A stretch of 64,000 nt of DNA from JAWUXM01 sp034111325 (GCA_034111325.1 JAWUXM010000002.1:90572-154571); one strand, 5' to 3'. Numbered from the stretch's first letter, positions 45,075 to 54,913 are shown. Numbers and translations: made by a program. The notes: generated by a model not told the origin, from the sequence alone.

Positions 45075-46187
45075 ATGCGAAATTTAAAAATAACATCATC
45101 CCTATTATTAGGGGAAATCTATAAAATTAAATTATACGTCCATTGGACTTTCCTGCTTTTAATTGGCTGGGTTCTGTTTATAAAATTTGACGATGGTTTT
45201 AATTTAGAGCAAGCAATTCTCAGGGTGGTTTTTATTGTCGCGTTATTTAGCTGTGTGATTGCGCATGAATTAGGCCACGCCTTGACTGCTAGGAAGTTTG
45301 GTTTTCAAACTAAAAATATTATTTTATTGCCTATTGGGGGAGTTGCGCAAATTGAGAAAATGCCTGAAGAGCCTTGGCAGGAATTAATCGTGGCGATTGC
45401 CGGCCCTTTAGTGAGTTTTGCTATTGCCATATTGCTTTATACCATTGTAAATATTACTGGTGAATTTCCCTCTCCTATCCAAATGGAGAATATAAGTATG
45501 GATAATTTTATCGGTAATCATTTCCTTCTTTATCTGTCTTTGATTAATTTTATGTTAGCAATTTTTAACCTTATCCCAGCGTTCCCAATGGATGGAGGGC
45601 GCATCTTGCGTGCTTTATTGTCCATGGGTTTAGGGCGTTTAAAAGCTACTGAGGTTTCGTCTGTAATTGGTCAATTTTTATCAATTATATTTATCATCTT
45701 TGCGATCCAGAGTCATAACCCTTGGTTAGCTATTATAGGAGCCTTTATATTTCTAGCCGCTAAAGGTGAAGCAGTGCATGAGGATGTTAAATCCTTATTA
45801 TCTAAATATAGAGTGCGGGATTTAACTATGAGTAAATACACTACCCTGAATTCTGATGATAGCGTAGATAAGGCAGTTGCTATAATACTAAATGGTCAGG
45901 AAAGGGACTTCATTGTGGCTAAGGGGCAAGAGACAGTCGGGATTTTAACTAGGGACGATATTATCAAAGCTTTATCACAGAAAAATAACTCACCTTTGGT
46001 TCATCAAGTGATGAATAAGAATTTTCTAAAGTTAGATCCAAATATGAATCTTGCCGAAGCTTATGAGCAAATGTTGGTTAAGCGTTTTGCTGTAGCGGCA
46101 ATTGTTGAAGATGGTAAGTTAATTGGCATATTAGATACTGAGAATATTCAAGAAAGCCTGTTGTTTCAAAAGGCTCTAAAGAAATAG
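45075..46187 (+). CDS. site-2 protease family metalloprotease with CBS pair
   Basis: A 370-residue membrane protease of family M50. Transmembrane segments lie at about 20-35, 50-75, 100-125 and 150-210. The zinc motif is HELGH (in VIAHELGHAL) and the third ligand Asp is in NLIPAFPMDGGRILR. A CBS pair follows (about 245-365), which may sense nucleotides. S2P enzymes with CBS domains cut membrane-bound regulators; the substrate here is unknown. Start is the conserved ATG at 45075. Confidence 0.92.
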   Translation: MRNLKITSSLLLGEIYKIKLYVHWTFLLLIGWVLFIKFDDGFNLEQAILRVVFIVALFSCVIAHELGHALTARKFGFQTKNIILLPIGGVAQIEKMPEEPWQELIVAIAGPLVSFAIAILLYTIVNITGEFPSPIQMENISMDNFIGNHFLLYLSLINFMLAIFNLIPAFPMDGGRILRALLSMGLGRLKATEVSSVIGQFLSIIFIIFAIQSHNPWLAIIGAFIFLAAKGEAVHEDVKSLLSKYRVRDLTMSKYTTLNSDDSVDKAVAIILNGQERDFIVAKGQETVGILTRDDIIKALSQKNNSPLVHQVMNKNFLKLDPNMNLAEAYEQMLVKRFAVAAIVEDGKLIGILDTENIQESLLFQKALKK

Positions 46188-46195
46188 CTAGGTTT

Positions 46196-46564
46196 TTAGG
46201 AAGTCTTTTTAATGTGACTTTGCTCTCTAAAATAAAAATAAATTAACACACTAACAATAGCCGCGAAGAAGCACCAGATAGAAATATAAACTTCAGTATA
46301 TATAAAATATGCTACGCAGAACATTAATAGGTTAGCAACGCCGATTTGATGTATGAATGGCTTGCTTGATAGGAAGAATGGCAGAGCTATGGTCGCTAGA
46401 TAAACCCATCTAACATAACCAATATTCTCTAAGGGAGAGCTATAGCCAATGCAGTGATCAATAATTTCTGCACTAAAGCCGCCTACGAACATAGTCTTTA
46501 TTGTGAAAAACACTACTATGAGCCCAGTGCAAAATGTTGCCATTATTAGGCGCAGCCAAAGCAT
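46196..46564 (-). CDS. small membrane protein, four helices
   Basis: A 122-residue protein I do not recognise, with four hydrophobic segments (about 1-25, 48-62, 70-90 and 93-113). It converges with the protease gene, eight bases from its end, and lies 32 bases after secD in the same direction, where secF might be expected. It is not SecF, which would be about 300 residues with a periplasmic domain. No motif of known function. Confidence 0.7.
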   Translation of the reverse strand: MLWLRLIMATFCTGLIVVFFTIKTMFVGGFSAEIIDHCIGYSSPLENIGYVRWVYLATIALPFFLSSKPFIHQIGVANLLMFCVAYFIYTEVYISIWCFFAAIVSVLIYFYFREQSHIKKTS

Positions 46565-46596
46565 AGATGATTTGTTATAGGCCTAAAAAACAGATT

Positions 46597-48156
46597 TTAA
46601 AGTGGGATGGTTTTTGATTTTGTTTTTCTTAACCACGTAACAACCATCAAGCGGGTAAGAGAGGTTGCTGAAAACATTGATGTTAAAATTCCTATTGATA
46701 GCGTTACCGCAAAACCTTTAACTGGGCCAGAGCCAAAATAGAAAAGAACTAAAGCAGCAACCAACGTCGTAATATTAGAATCAACAATAGTTTTAAAAGC
46801 GCTAGAAAAGCCTTTTTCCACAGAACCAAAAGCTGTGTTTCCAGAATCAAACTCTTCCTTTATTCGTTCAAAAATTAACACATTAGAATCAACCGCCATT
46901 CCTATTGTTAGGACGATTCCAGCAATTCCTGGCAATGTCAAAGTCGCACCAAAGATTGACAATAGGGCTGTGATAAAAACAATGTTCATGATCAAGGCAA
47001 TATTAGAGAAAATACCAAATAATCCATAGCTTAAAATCATAAATACCATTACGGCAACTATACCAATTACTACCGCTTTTCTGCCTGCCTTTATTGAATC
47101 TAGCCCAAGGCTTGGGCCAACTGTACGTTCTTCAATAATGTTAAGTGGCGCAGGCAAAGCTCCCGCACGTAAAAGTAAGGCTAAGTCATTAGCTGATTCT
47201 ATAGTAAAGCTACCAGATATTATTCCCTCACCACCTAAAATAGGCTCTCTTATAACAGGGGCGCTGATTACCTTATTATCAAAAACTATCGCAAGTGAAA
47301 CGCCTACATTTTCAGTGGTTAGTTTTGCGAATTTCTTAGCCCCTAAACTATCAAATTTAAAATTCACTACTGCTTCAGCTTGGTTAAGGGTTGCCCTTGC
47401 ATCAATTAGTGACTCCCCATTTATTTCTACTTTTTTACGAACTGAGTAACGATATTTTGGTGCTCCAAACTCATCGGCTTCAATACTAGAGATTGTTCTT
47501 GTGCCTATTTCACCATAAGATTCTCTTTCAACAAGGCCGTTTTTACCCAGCAAATGAAATGATATTTTAGCAGTTTTGCCAAGTAGGTTTTTAAGTCTTT
47601 CAGGATTTCCAACCCCCGGAACTTGTAATAATATTCTATTATTGCCTTGGCTTTGAATAAGCGGCTCTTTTGTGCCTGTTTCATCAACTCTTCTTCTGAC
47701 AATTTCTATAGACTGCTCAAGAACTTTCACTCGCATATCCCGCATGAAATTATCTGAGTATCTCACTCCGACATTTTGCCCGTCACGCACAAGGATAATT
47801 TCATTCCCCAAACTTTTACTAATAGAAGAAATATCGAGCTTCTCCTCGGCGCGGCGCAGTTCAAAAGATACGCCACTTTCATTAAGCGCAAGATTCATGT
47901 AACCAACCCTATCTTTACGTAGGGTGTTCCTTACTTCATCTTTTAAAATGTCTAGTTTTTCTTTGAAGTAACTATCAAAATCAACCTCTAAAAGAAGGTG
48001 TGCTCCACCTTGCAAATCAAGCCCCGCATTTATTTCTGTGTTTTTAAGAAACTCAGGACGATCATTTTTATCAATAAAATTAGGAAAAGAAAACAATATT
48101 GCTAGCGCGCAAATTGTAAGAATCGACGATATTTTCCAAGTTGGGAAATTAAGCAT
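46597..48156 (-). CDS. secD: protein translocase subunit SecD
   Basis: A 519-residue SecD. One N-terminal helix, a large periplasmic domain (about 30-320) with NAGLDLQGGAHLLLEVD, RRVDETGTKEP and IQSQGNNRILLQVPG, then five helices with GIAGIVLTIGMAVDSNVLIFERIKEE, the conserved membrane part. It uses proton motive force to pull proteins after SecA. One-base overlap with yajC. secF is not adjacent, as in Rickettsia where the two are separate. Confidence 0.96.
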   Translation of the reverse strand: MLNFPTWKISSILTICALAILFSFPNFIDKNDRPEFLKNTEINAGLDLQGGAHLLLEVDFDSYFKEKLDILKDEVRNTLRKDRVGYMNLALNESGVSFELRRAEEKLDISSISKSLGNEIILVRDGQNVGVRYSDNFMRDMRVKVLEQSIEIVRRRVDETGTKEPLIQSQGNNRILLQVPGVGNPERLKNLLGKTAKISFHLLGKNGLVERESYGEIGTRTISSIEADEFGAPKYRYSVRKKVEINGESLIDARATLNQAEAVVNFKFDSLGAKKFAKLTTENVGVSLAIVFDNKVISAPVIREPILGGEGIISGSFTIESANDLALLLRAGALPAPLNIIEERTVGPSLGLDSIKAGRKAVVIGIVAVMVFMILSYGLFGIFSNIALIMNIVFITALLSIFGATLTLPGIAGIVLTIGMAVDSNVLIFERIKEEFDSGNTAFGSVEKGFSSAFKTIVDSNITTLVAALVLFYFGSGPVKGFAVTLSIGILTSMFSATSLTRLMVVTWLRKTKSKTIPL

Positions 48157-48524
48157 TATTTCTTGATTTTTTGCTTCTTGTTTTTAGCCGTCGTTTTTTT
48201 AGCTTCAACTGCTTTGAATTTTTCCTGAGAAAGGTTAGCTATCGTTGATTTTAAAACTTTAACATTGATGCTATCTGCAATTTCTAAAACAACTATGTCA
48301 TTTTCTTCAACCTTAAGAATCTTGCCAATAACGCCACCAGCAGTAACAACAACGTCGCCTTTTTTAACACCCTCGATCATTAATTTATGTTCCTTAACTC
48401 TTTTTTGTTGTGGACGGATCAATAAGAAATAAAAAATAAAGAATATTAAAATTATTGGCATCAAGCCAGCAAATGGTGATGTGGTTGAAGAAGTACCTAT
48501 GGCCGCAAAAGCTTGAGAAATCAT
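48156..48524 (-). CDS. yajC: preprotein translocase subunit YajC
   Basis: A 122-residue YajC. A single helix (about 18-40, LMPIILIFFIFYFLLIRPQQKR) is followed by the family motif GDVVVTAGG and a lysine-rich tail. It associates with SecDF in the inner membrane. The yajC-secD pair is a standard operon, translationally coupled here by ATGA-type overlap. Confidence 0.95.
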   Translation of the reverse strand: MISQAFAAIGTSSTTSPFAGLMPIILIFFIFYFLLIRPQQKRVKEHKLMIEGVKKGDVVVTAGGVIGKILKVEENDIVVLEIADSINVKVLKSTIANLSQEKFKAVEAKKTTAKNKKQKIKK

Positions 48525-48652
48525 GATTTAAATTGGTTTGAGTTAGATTTTGCACACAAGATGCAAGAAGTAACTCTTTAAGCAAGTAATTATTGTAAAA
48601 AACATAAGTTTTTCATAGGATGCTTCTCCATCAGATATAAATAATAAAAATT

Positions 48653-49306
48653 ATGAGCAAAGCCATAAAAATTTCTCCCTCTATCCTATCTGCAAATTTT
48701 GCTGATCTTGGTAATGAGGTAAAAGCCATCACAGAGGCTGGGGCAGATTATATCCATGTCGATGTGATGGATGGAAATTTCGTTCCTAATATCACAATCG
48801 GGCCCGATGTAGTTTCTGCAATTCGCCCATATAGCGAACTGGTTTTTGATGTGCACTTAATGATTAATAACCCTGAAAAATATGTAGGTAGCTTCGCTAA
48901 GGCTGGTGCAGATATCATAACTATTCACTATGAAGCTGTGGACGATTTGGATGCTGCAATATCCCAAATTCAAAAACTCGGCGTTAAAGCAGGCGTTTCT
49001 ATTGTTCCCGCCACACCCGCAAATGTTTTGGATTCTATAATTGATAAAGTAGATTTGATTTTAGTTATGACTGTTAACCCAGGTTTTGGCGGGCAAAGCT
49101 TTATGGCGGATCAATTAGACAAAATAAAAGCGCTTCGTCAGAAAATTGAGCAAAGCGGTAGGAAAATAGACCTTGAGGTTGATGGCGGAATTAACCCCGA
49201 AACTGCAAAACTTTGTATCCAAGCAGGTGCAAATGTCCTCGTTGCCGGCTCCGCAATCTTCAAAGGCACTGGCTCTTATAAGGAGAATATTGAGAGTTTG
49301 CGGTAA
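48653..49306 (+). CDS. rpe: ribulose-phosphate 3-epimerase
   Basis: A 217-residue TIM-barrel epimerase of the pentose phosphate pathway. SPSILSANFADL, HVDVMDGNFVPNITIGP with catalytic Asp, HLMINNPE, TVNPGFGGQ and EVDGGI with the second catalytic Asp are all present. Length normal. Divergent from yajC. The defence island begins about 300 bases beyond its stop. Confidence 0.96.
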   Translation: MSKAIKISPSILSANFADLGNEVKAITEAGADYIHVDVMDGNFVPNITIGPDVVSAIRPYSELVFDVHLMINNPEKYVGSFAKAGADIITIHYEAVDDLDAAISQIQKLGVKAGVSIVPATPANVLDSIIDKVDLILVMTVNPGFGGQSFMADQLDKIKALRQKIEQSGRKIDLEVDGGINPETAKLCIQAGANVLVAGSAIFKGTGSYKENIESLR

Positions 49307-49601
49307 CAAGATTTATCAGAATAATTTCGATCTAAATACTTTGCAGGTAAAAGCACTTCTGGAAATGTCTGATCAAGTGTATGATACATTGCTAGCGTTG
49401 ATTTCGGTTTCGGCCAACATATCAACAAAACAATTGATGGAGTAGATCTCTTTAATTAGCAATGTTCGTAATTTAAAAAACCAATATGTTGTAGCAACCA
49501 AATCTCTGGCGAGATTCTAAGGAAAGCGTCACAATGCAGATACAGGGGTTTGTGCAATCTGCATTATTTACTAGTAATGTGGTTAAGCGTAATTCCAAAA
49601 C
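49307..49601. other. 295-base gap, no supported gene
   Basis: A short plus-strand frame runs on in frame past the rpe stop region to 49445 and might be a gene remnant, but has no recognisable family. A 9-base inverted repeat (AATGCAGAT at 49533-49541, ATCTGCATT at 49557-49565) may be a weak terminator for the NTPase gene; no T-run follows it. Confidence 0.4.
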
Positions 49602-52600
49602 CTAGCTTAGTTTGGATAAATCAAGCACAAGTATCTTTGTTTTTTCTTCATCTAAATCTTTATTTAATAGATCCAGCATTTCTGAAGGGGTAGTGGGAGT
49701 TAGCAAATTTTTAGGTTTTTTGATAGCTCTATTTTGACTAGTGTTAGTTCCAAACCAAAGAACGCAGTATATGCCTCTTCCTCCAACCCTGCCATCCTTT
49801 TGATAATTTGCTAATTGCTGATAGTGGGCAGTCCACACATCTTTATGCCACTGACCCTTGATTTCTATTGGAAGCTTTAACAGGGAATGTGAGCAAAGTA
49901 TGTCGCAGCGCTTATCATCTACCACATCCCCCTCTCTACCGCAAGACACGTTGAAGCTATTTAAATAATGAGATAACTCATCTATTATTAAGTCTCTACA
50001 GTGGTTCTCTACACGAGGCTCATCCTCCAATTTCCAAAATTTTGTTATACGAGTGTTATTGCCACTCCTTAAGTAGTTCTGCAATCTAACTAATTGATCA
50101 AATACAACTGCCTGCAAATCTTCATGGTCAGAAGGTTCGCTTTGCATTAATATTTTCCTAACCCCATGAAGAGTTACGATTTTTATCTCCTCATTAGCCT
50201 TTTTTGTTTTCTGGTTGTAATGCAGATTCTTTATAAGATTTTGATATTGTTCCAATCCAGAGTAATTTACTAAATCACCTAGTTTTTTTATACCTTCGTC
50301 AGAATAATTATTTGATAAGTTTTGTATTTGCTGACGAATAAAGTCGGAAGCTTGCCGCGCATTCTTATTGCCAGAGCCGGAAGAAGGCATATCAACTGGA
50401 GGCCACAAAGAACCAAATAGTGTTATCAAAAAATAACTCTGCTCAATGCTTAAAATATTTATATTTGATTCACAGTACGAAACAAGATATTTTAGGTACC
50501 ATATAGTTTCTTTTTTATCCTCAATATAAGTTTTTAAGGTTTTTTGACTAAATTCATAATCAACTATAAATGCAGCTCCCATCCATAGCCCTTTAATCTC
50601 TTCCCTCTCCCACTTATCTGCCTTGATTTTTCCTCTTATAATTTTTTTTAACCTCTCAGGGGCATGCTTTATGGCAATTGATAAAATCTCCTTCAGAGGA
50701 TTAAATGAAACGCTGCTAAATTTGTTTAGCCAAGCAATTGATAAATCTTCTAAAATATCGTAAAATATTTCATCTCGTGCAATTTCGCATAATCCCCTAA
50801 CATGATCCACCTTTGCGCCCAGTTGTGATTCAATCAAGATGCGTAAAAATTCTTTTTTGGTCTTGTTGTTACCAAAAACTATATCTCGCAAATAGAGTTC
50901 TAGGTTTCTTATCTCAAAATTTTCTCTGAATAATTCCCATCGGCACGAGGCTAAAATAGAAAATAAGATTTCTTTTGGTTGATGATGTAGCTCATTTCTT
51001 TCTAGCAAAATAATGCCATACGCCAATAAAATCGATTCATGGAGATAAGATTTATTTAATGCATGCGCCTCGCAAATTTTATATACCGAAGGAATGTCCT
51101 CACATTTCTTTATAAAAGAATTTAATCCCTCTAATGCAATTAACACGTTTTGTTTACCGGCAAGCTCTTCAACCCTCTCCAGAGAAGAATTGCCGCTTAT
51201 TTTTGAAAAACATTCTCCTAAATATGCACAGGATATTCGGTGAATTTGTCCAAAATTAGTTCCGGATTTTATCTCAATTTGCGCTGAGTCATAACACTTA
51301 TGGCGCTTTAGCTTTTCTTCTTCTTTTTCTCTTTTTGATTTTTCTTCACGTTCCTGAGATTTTCTTGCCCAGTCATTTTCAGCAGGCTTTTCTAAGGAAG
51401 TTAAATATTCCTTTAGCAAGTTATTTTGTTCAGCGTGAATTCTTACAAGCTTTAAGACTTCGCCAGAAGATGAGGATCTGACAAGACCTATGTAGCAATT
51501 ACTCCAGTTTTTATCTTTTATCTCTTCTTTAAATAAATCATCTAAATGTTTTATTATATCTTCTTCGCTAAAGGATAATCCTATACTTAGATTCTTAATT
51601 TCATGTACAGTCATAAGTGTATTATTAGAATCACGCAAAGCTAATTTCTGAATAATATATTTTAGACCTTTATTTTCTTGAAAGTAGTTTAAACTAAATT
51701 CATCCCATGCAGAGTGATCATGGGGACTCATATTCTCCAAACCCTTAATCCAGCTCCATAATTTTTCTGCATCAAGATTGGGAACAAGTTCTAAATATCT
51801 TTTTGTAAACTTAAAAACCCACTCCCCGATAGAACTATTATGGTTTTCATATGTGTTTTCAGAAATTGTGTGTAGTGCAGTTTCTAGTTGTTCAGAAGAT
51901 AGGTTTTTCTCTATTCCATGTCCTATTCCAAACACAGGGATTTCATCATCTTTCCCGTTCAGAAAGTCTATTTTAATTAGGATATTTGCTATGTCGTTTC
52001 CACTAAATGTAAAAGATTTATCCTGTATTATATCAATCGCTAAGCATAAAGAGTTAAAGTCACCACCGTATTCTTGAAGTTTAGATATTATTTTTTGCCA
52101 ATTGTCATATTTTTCCGATGCCAATAAAGCGCCAATTGCGGCATCTCGCTCAATGAAACTTTTTGTTTTATCAAGAATGAATTTTTCTAGTTTTTGGTAA
52201 ATAGAATCAGGAAAGAGATCAACCTGTATTGCCTCTAAAACCAGACATATTATTTGTCTGGAAGGCCCTTGAATGATCTTAACAATTTCATTATAAACCT
52301 CTGGTTCTGAGATATTTCTTTGGGTTTTTATACCTCTATTAGATATATGAAACCACGGATCTTTGTCATTTAGATACTCTAAGCACAATAAAAGATGCCT
52401 AAGTTGACTTGCATTTAATTCTGACGCATCAGCATATATTAGTATTCCGTATGGGTCTCTCTCAATTAAACCGTTAACTAAGTCCTTATTTTCTAAGGCC
52501 AAGAAAGTGGTTAAATGCGCATACAACCCTCTTAAAGAAGAAGGGACAATTCTATGGCTTCCATAAAATATGGTATTTAATCTTCTAGGGGAAATTGGTT

Positions 52601-53552
52601 TTTCAAGAAAATAAGAGATCCATTTTCCCGCTAGATATTCAGCAATTGTTCTGTGAAAAGGCTCTATTGTTATACTAGAGACAATATTAAATAATTTTGT
52701 TGATACAGCATATTTTAAAGTCTTCAGTTGATATTCTTCGTTAGCTAAATCTTTTAATGAAGGAAGGGATGTGTTTTGCGTTCCTATATGTATTCCGCCA
52801 ATGCCAGACAAAATTAATTGAGAAAATATAAAGCCGCAGGTTTCTATTAACTTTTGATTAGAAGGGCGGTCATCACTTCCCATATCAAGGTGAATGAGAT
52901 TACTTTCTTCTACAAGAATCTCACAAAAATCATTATATAATTTATGTTTTGAATCAGGCCACCCTCCTTCCTTAACCACCTCTATGAACATTTTAAGAAT
53001 TAAAGGATTGTATATCATGTCTTCTTCTACTCCACACTTTACGGACTTAGATAAGAATGTTTGGGGGGTAATATTTGTATACTTTGTTGTGATAAACTCT
53101 ATAACATCGGCATCACTAAATCTTTGAAGTATCCCTATGGTTAGTTCGCAACCCCATCTTTTTTTTATTCTATCTTCATATGTAGATTTCCAATCAACCG
53201 ATCTACAAGTAATGATAAAATTTGGCTTTTCTAAATGAGATATTTTTGACCAAACCTGATTAGATTCATATTGAGAATAAGCTGTAACCTCATCCAATCC
53301 ATCAATTATTATTTTTACGTCATTATTGCCACTTTCAACCGAAGAATAAATAGAGAGATCTGAAGCGTTGTATATGCTAGACCCACTCCTTTTTCTATAC
53401 TCCTCAACCAAACAACTTTTACCCAATCCAGGTTCTCCTAAAATAATTAGCGGCCCATCCAAGTTAAGAAAATCTTCATCAGAGTATTCTTTGCTATCGT
53501 TGTTGCTATCGTTGTTTTGATTTACAAATATTTTACGCGAGATGTAATTCAT
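49602..53552 (-). CDS. NACHT-type STAND NTPase with C-terminal PD-(D/E)XK-like nuclease motif
   Basis: A 1316-residue protein. Walker A is GEPGLGKS (39-46), Walker B IIIDGLDE (81-88) with the NACHT-style acidic pair, and FIITCRS a sensor-1-type arginine near residue 133. A helical winged region follows (about 180-330), then about 800 residues of helical, HEAT/TPR-like repeats and a charged stretch near 735-750. The last 130 residues have D1217 in CDIL, then E1230-I-K1232 (PIEIKG) and a GQWH, an arrangement of PD-(D/E)XK nucleases. Start ATG at 53552 has GAGG four bases upstream. STAND NTPases of this kind sense phage proteins and fire an effector. Confidence 0.75.
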   Translation of the reverse strand: MNYISRKIFVNQNNDSNNDSKEYSDEDFLNLDGPLIILGEPGLGKSCLVEEYRKRSGSSIYNASDLSIYSSVESGNNDVKIIIDGLDEVTAYSQYESNQVWSKISHLEKPNFIITCRSVDWKSTYEDRIKKRWGCELTIGILQRFSDADVIEFITTKYTNITPQTFLSKSVKCGVEEDMIYNPLILKMFIEVVKEGGWPDSKHKLYNDFCEILVEESNLIHLDMGSDDRPSNQKLIETCGFIFSQLILSGIGGIHIGTQNTSLPSLKDLANEEYQLKTLKYAVSTKLFNIVSSITIEPFHRTIAEYLAGKWISYFLEKPISPRRLNTIFYGSHRIVPSSLRGLYAHLTTFLALENKDLVNGLIERDPYGILIYADASELNASQLRHLLLCLEYLNDKDPWFHISNRGIKTQRNISEPEVYNEIVKIIQGPSRQIICLVLEAIQVDLFPDSIYQKLEKFILDKTKSFIERDAAIGALLASEKYDNWQKIISKLQEYGGDFNSLCLAIDIIQDKSFTFSGNDIANILIKIDFLNGKDDEIPVFGIGHGIEKNLSSEQLETALHTISENTYENHNSSIGEWVFKFTKRYLELVPNLDAEKLWSWIKGLENMSPHDHSAWDEFSLNYFQENKGLKYIIQKLALRDSNNTLMTVHEIKNLSIGLSFSEEDIIKHLDDLFKEEIKDKNWSNCYIGLVRSSSSGEVLKLVRIHAEQNNLLKEYLTSLEKPAENDWARKSQEREEKSKREKEEEKLKRHKCYDSAQIEIKSGTNFGQIHRISCAYLGECFSKISGNSSLERVEELAGKQNVLIALEGLNSFIKKCEDIPSVYKICEAHALNKSYLHESILLAYGIILLERNELHHQPKEILFSILASCRWELFRENFEIRNLELYLRDIVFGNNKTKKEFLRILIESQLGAKVDHVRGLCEIARDEIFYDILEDLSIAWLNKFSSVSFNPLKEILSIAIKHAPERLKKIIRGKIKADKWEREEIKGLWMGAAFIVDYEFSQKTLKTYIEDKKETIWYLKYLVSYCESNINILSIEQSYFLITLFGSLWPPVDMPSSGSGNKNARQASDFIRQQIQNLSNNYSDEGIKKLGDLVNYSGLEQYQNLIKNLHYNQKTKKANEEIKIVTLHGVRKILMQSEPSDHEDLQAVVFDQLVRLQNYLRSGNNTRITKFWKLEDEPRVENHCRDLIIDELSHYLNSFNVSCGREGDVVDDKRCDILCSHSLLKLPIEIKGQWHKDVWTAHYQQLANYQKDGRVGGRGIYCVLWFGTNTSQNRAIKKPKNLLTPTTPSEMLDLLNKDLDEEKTKILVLDLSKLS

Positions 53553-53573
53553 GTCCTCATTTTGATTTTTTAT

Positions 53574-53705
53574 TTAAGATAAACGGCGCAATGCTATGTG
53601 ATTATTAATAATTTTCAAAATATTGCCTAAGCCCTTTTCTTCCCACTCCCCACTAAACTCAGGAAGCCTCAATTTTAAAATGTTATTTTTTGCTTTAATA
53701 TTCAT
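53574..53705 (-). pseudogene. hsdS: hsdS fragment, N-terminal 43 residues
   Basis: An ATG overlaps the rhuM stop (ATGA) and reads 43 codons to a stop, giving KLRLPEFSGEWEEKGLGNIL, the typical start of type I restriction specificity subunits, which have KLRFPEF.GEWE..KLG. Normal HsdS is about 400 residues. The rest is gone; the NACHT gene begins 21 bases past the stop. The ATGA overlap shows it was once the downstream partner of rhuM. Confidence 0.65.
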
Positions 53706-54715
53706 TTAATGTTTTTAATTTTCTCTTCTAATTGATCTAACTCTTTCAAATCTTCGTCATCAGCTAGCTTGGCATCAAATGCTTTTCTTTTTAAGTCAAA
53801 ATCTTCATAGATTTCTTTAACTTCTTTTTCCATTTGGGCATTACTAATTTTGCCAGAATTTTGAAGAAGATTCATGTCGTTAGATTGTAAAATGCGATCA
53901 ACATTTTCTTGCCAAAATTTCATAATAATATCCTTGCGGCTTTTTGCTCTAAGCTCTGCTGTTTCTAAGAAAATTGTTACTAAACGATTTAAAATATCTA
54001 ACTCTTCTGCTGATAAATAATTTTTGGCAATAATAATATCTTGCTTTCTAACAACGCCACCTTGCCAAGAAGTTAGTGCCATATTGGGTTTATTAGCATC
54101 TGCTCTATTAAGAATTATTTCTGCGGCAGTTTTATTGGTAACAGCATATAAAAGTTTATTTTGCGTCCCGGCAAAGAACATTTGAGTTGCTTTATCACTT
54201 TTGTCATAGTCGCTGCTTAAAGCAAATAAATCACGCACCTTTTGATAAAAGCGTTTTTCAGAAGAGCGGACATCTCTAATTTTTGCTAATAATTCATCAA
54301 AATAGTCTGGTCTGCCATCTGGATTTTTAAGGCGATCACTGTCAATTACAAAGCCTTTAACCATGTATTCACGCAGGTTTTTATTGGCCCAGATTCTAAA
54401 TTGAGTTCCGCGCTTACTTCTTACCCTAAAGCCAATTGCTAAAATCATTTCTAGCGAATAGAAAGTTATATCATATTTTTTACCGTCCTTGGCAGTTGTA
54501 AAGTAATTCTTTACAACTGAATTTTTCTCTAACTCCCTTTCTTCTAAGGCGGAAGAGATGTGTTGACTAATATTTTGTTTGGAGGTGTCAAAAAGTTCTG
54601 CTAGTTGATTTTGGTTCATCCAAGCGTTGCCGTCTTTGGTCATTAGAGAAACAGAGGGCTTGCCGTCGTCACTTTGATAAATGATGATATTTGAATTATC
54701 TGTGGTTTTTTTCAT
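53702..54715 (-). CDS. rhuM: RhuM-family protein
   Basis: A 337-residue RhuM homologue. Residues 10-125 form the N-terminal domain (AWMNQNQLAELFDTSKQNISQHI, a helix-turn-helix, then FRVRSKRGTQFRIWANKNLREYM), and residues 150-335 a helical C-terminal domain with FYQKVRDLFALSSDYD. RhuM was named in a Salmonella pathogenicity island; homologues often sit between hsdM and hsdS, as here. There is no Fic motif in this copy. It lies between remnants of both, suggesting an old type I restriction operon. Confidence 0.88.
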   Translation of the reverse strand: MKKTTDNSNIIIYQSDDGKPSVSLMTKDGNAWMNQNQLAELFDTSKQNISQHISSALEERELEKNSVVKNYFTTAKDGKKYDITFYSLEMILAIGFRVRSKRGTQFRIWANKNLREYMVKGFVIDSDRLKNPDGRPDYFDELLAKIRDVRSSEKRFYQKVRDLFALSSDYDKSDKATQMFFAGTQNKLLYAVTNKTAAEIILNRADANKPNMALTSWQGGVVRKQDIIIAKNYLSAEELDILNRLVTIFLETAELRAKSRKDIIMKFWQENVDRILQSNDMNLLQNSGKISNAQMEKEVKEIYEDFDLKRKAFDAKLADDEDLKELDQLEEKIKNIK

Positions 54716-54758
54716 AAATTTATTACAGGTTCAAAATGGTGGTGAAATATTTAATTCT

Positions 54759-54887
54759 TTACAAAATTTGGCTATTATTAGCAAAAACATGCTGCTTTTC
54801 TGATAGGTATTTATAGAAAACAAAACCAATATCCGCTTTTTCAAAGGCATTCACTCTATCTTTAACTAAGATTACATAATAATGCAT
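54759..54887 (-). pseudogene. hsdM: hsdM fragment, about 42 residues
   Basis: A 42-codon minus-strand frame whose core ADIGFVFYKYLSEKQHVFAN matches the N-terminal helical domain of type I DNA methyltransferases (GFIFYKYLSEK). The first 15 residues do not match, and the frame ends at once, so the gene is mostly deleted. Order hsdM fragment, rhuM, hsdS fragment is that of intact loci. The call rests on about 20 residues. Confidence 0.5.
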
Positions 54888-54913
54888 TTCCTGTAAAATG
54901 TAACTGAAGAAAA

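Noticed and set aside
49173..49445. 90-residue plus-strand frame overlapping the rpe end
   Set aside because: Its first half is the shadow of rpe; the remainder has no recognisable family or start.
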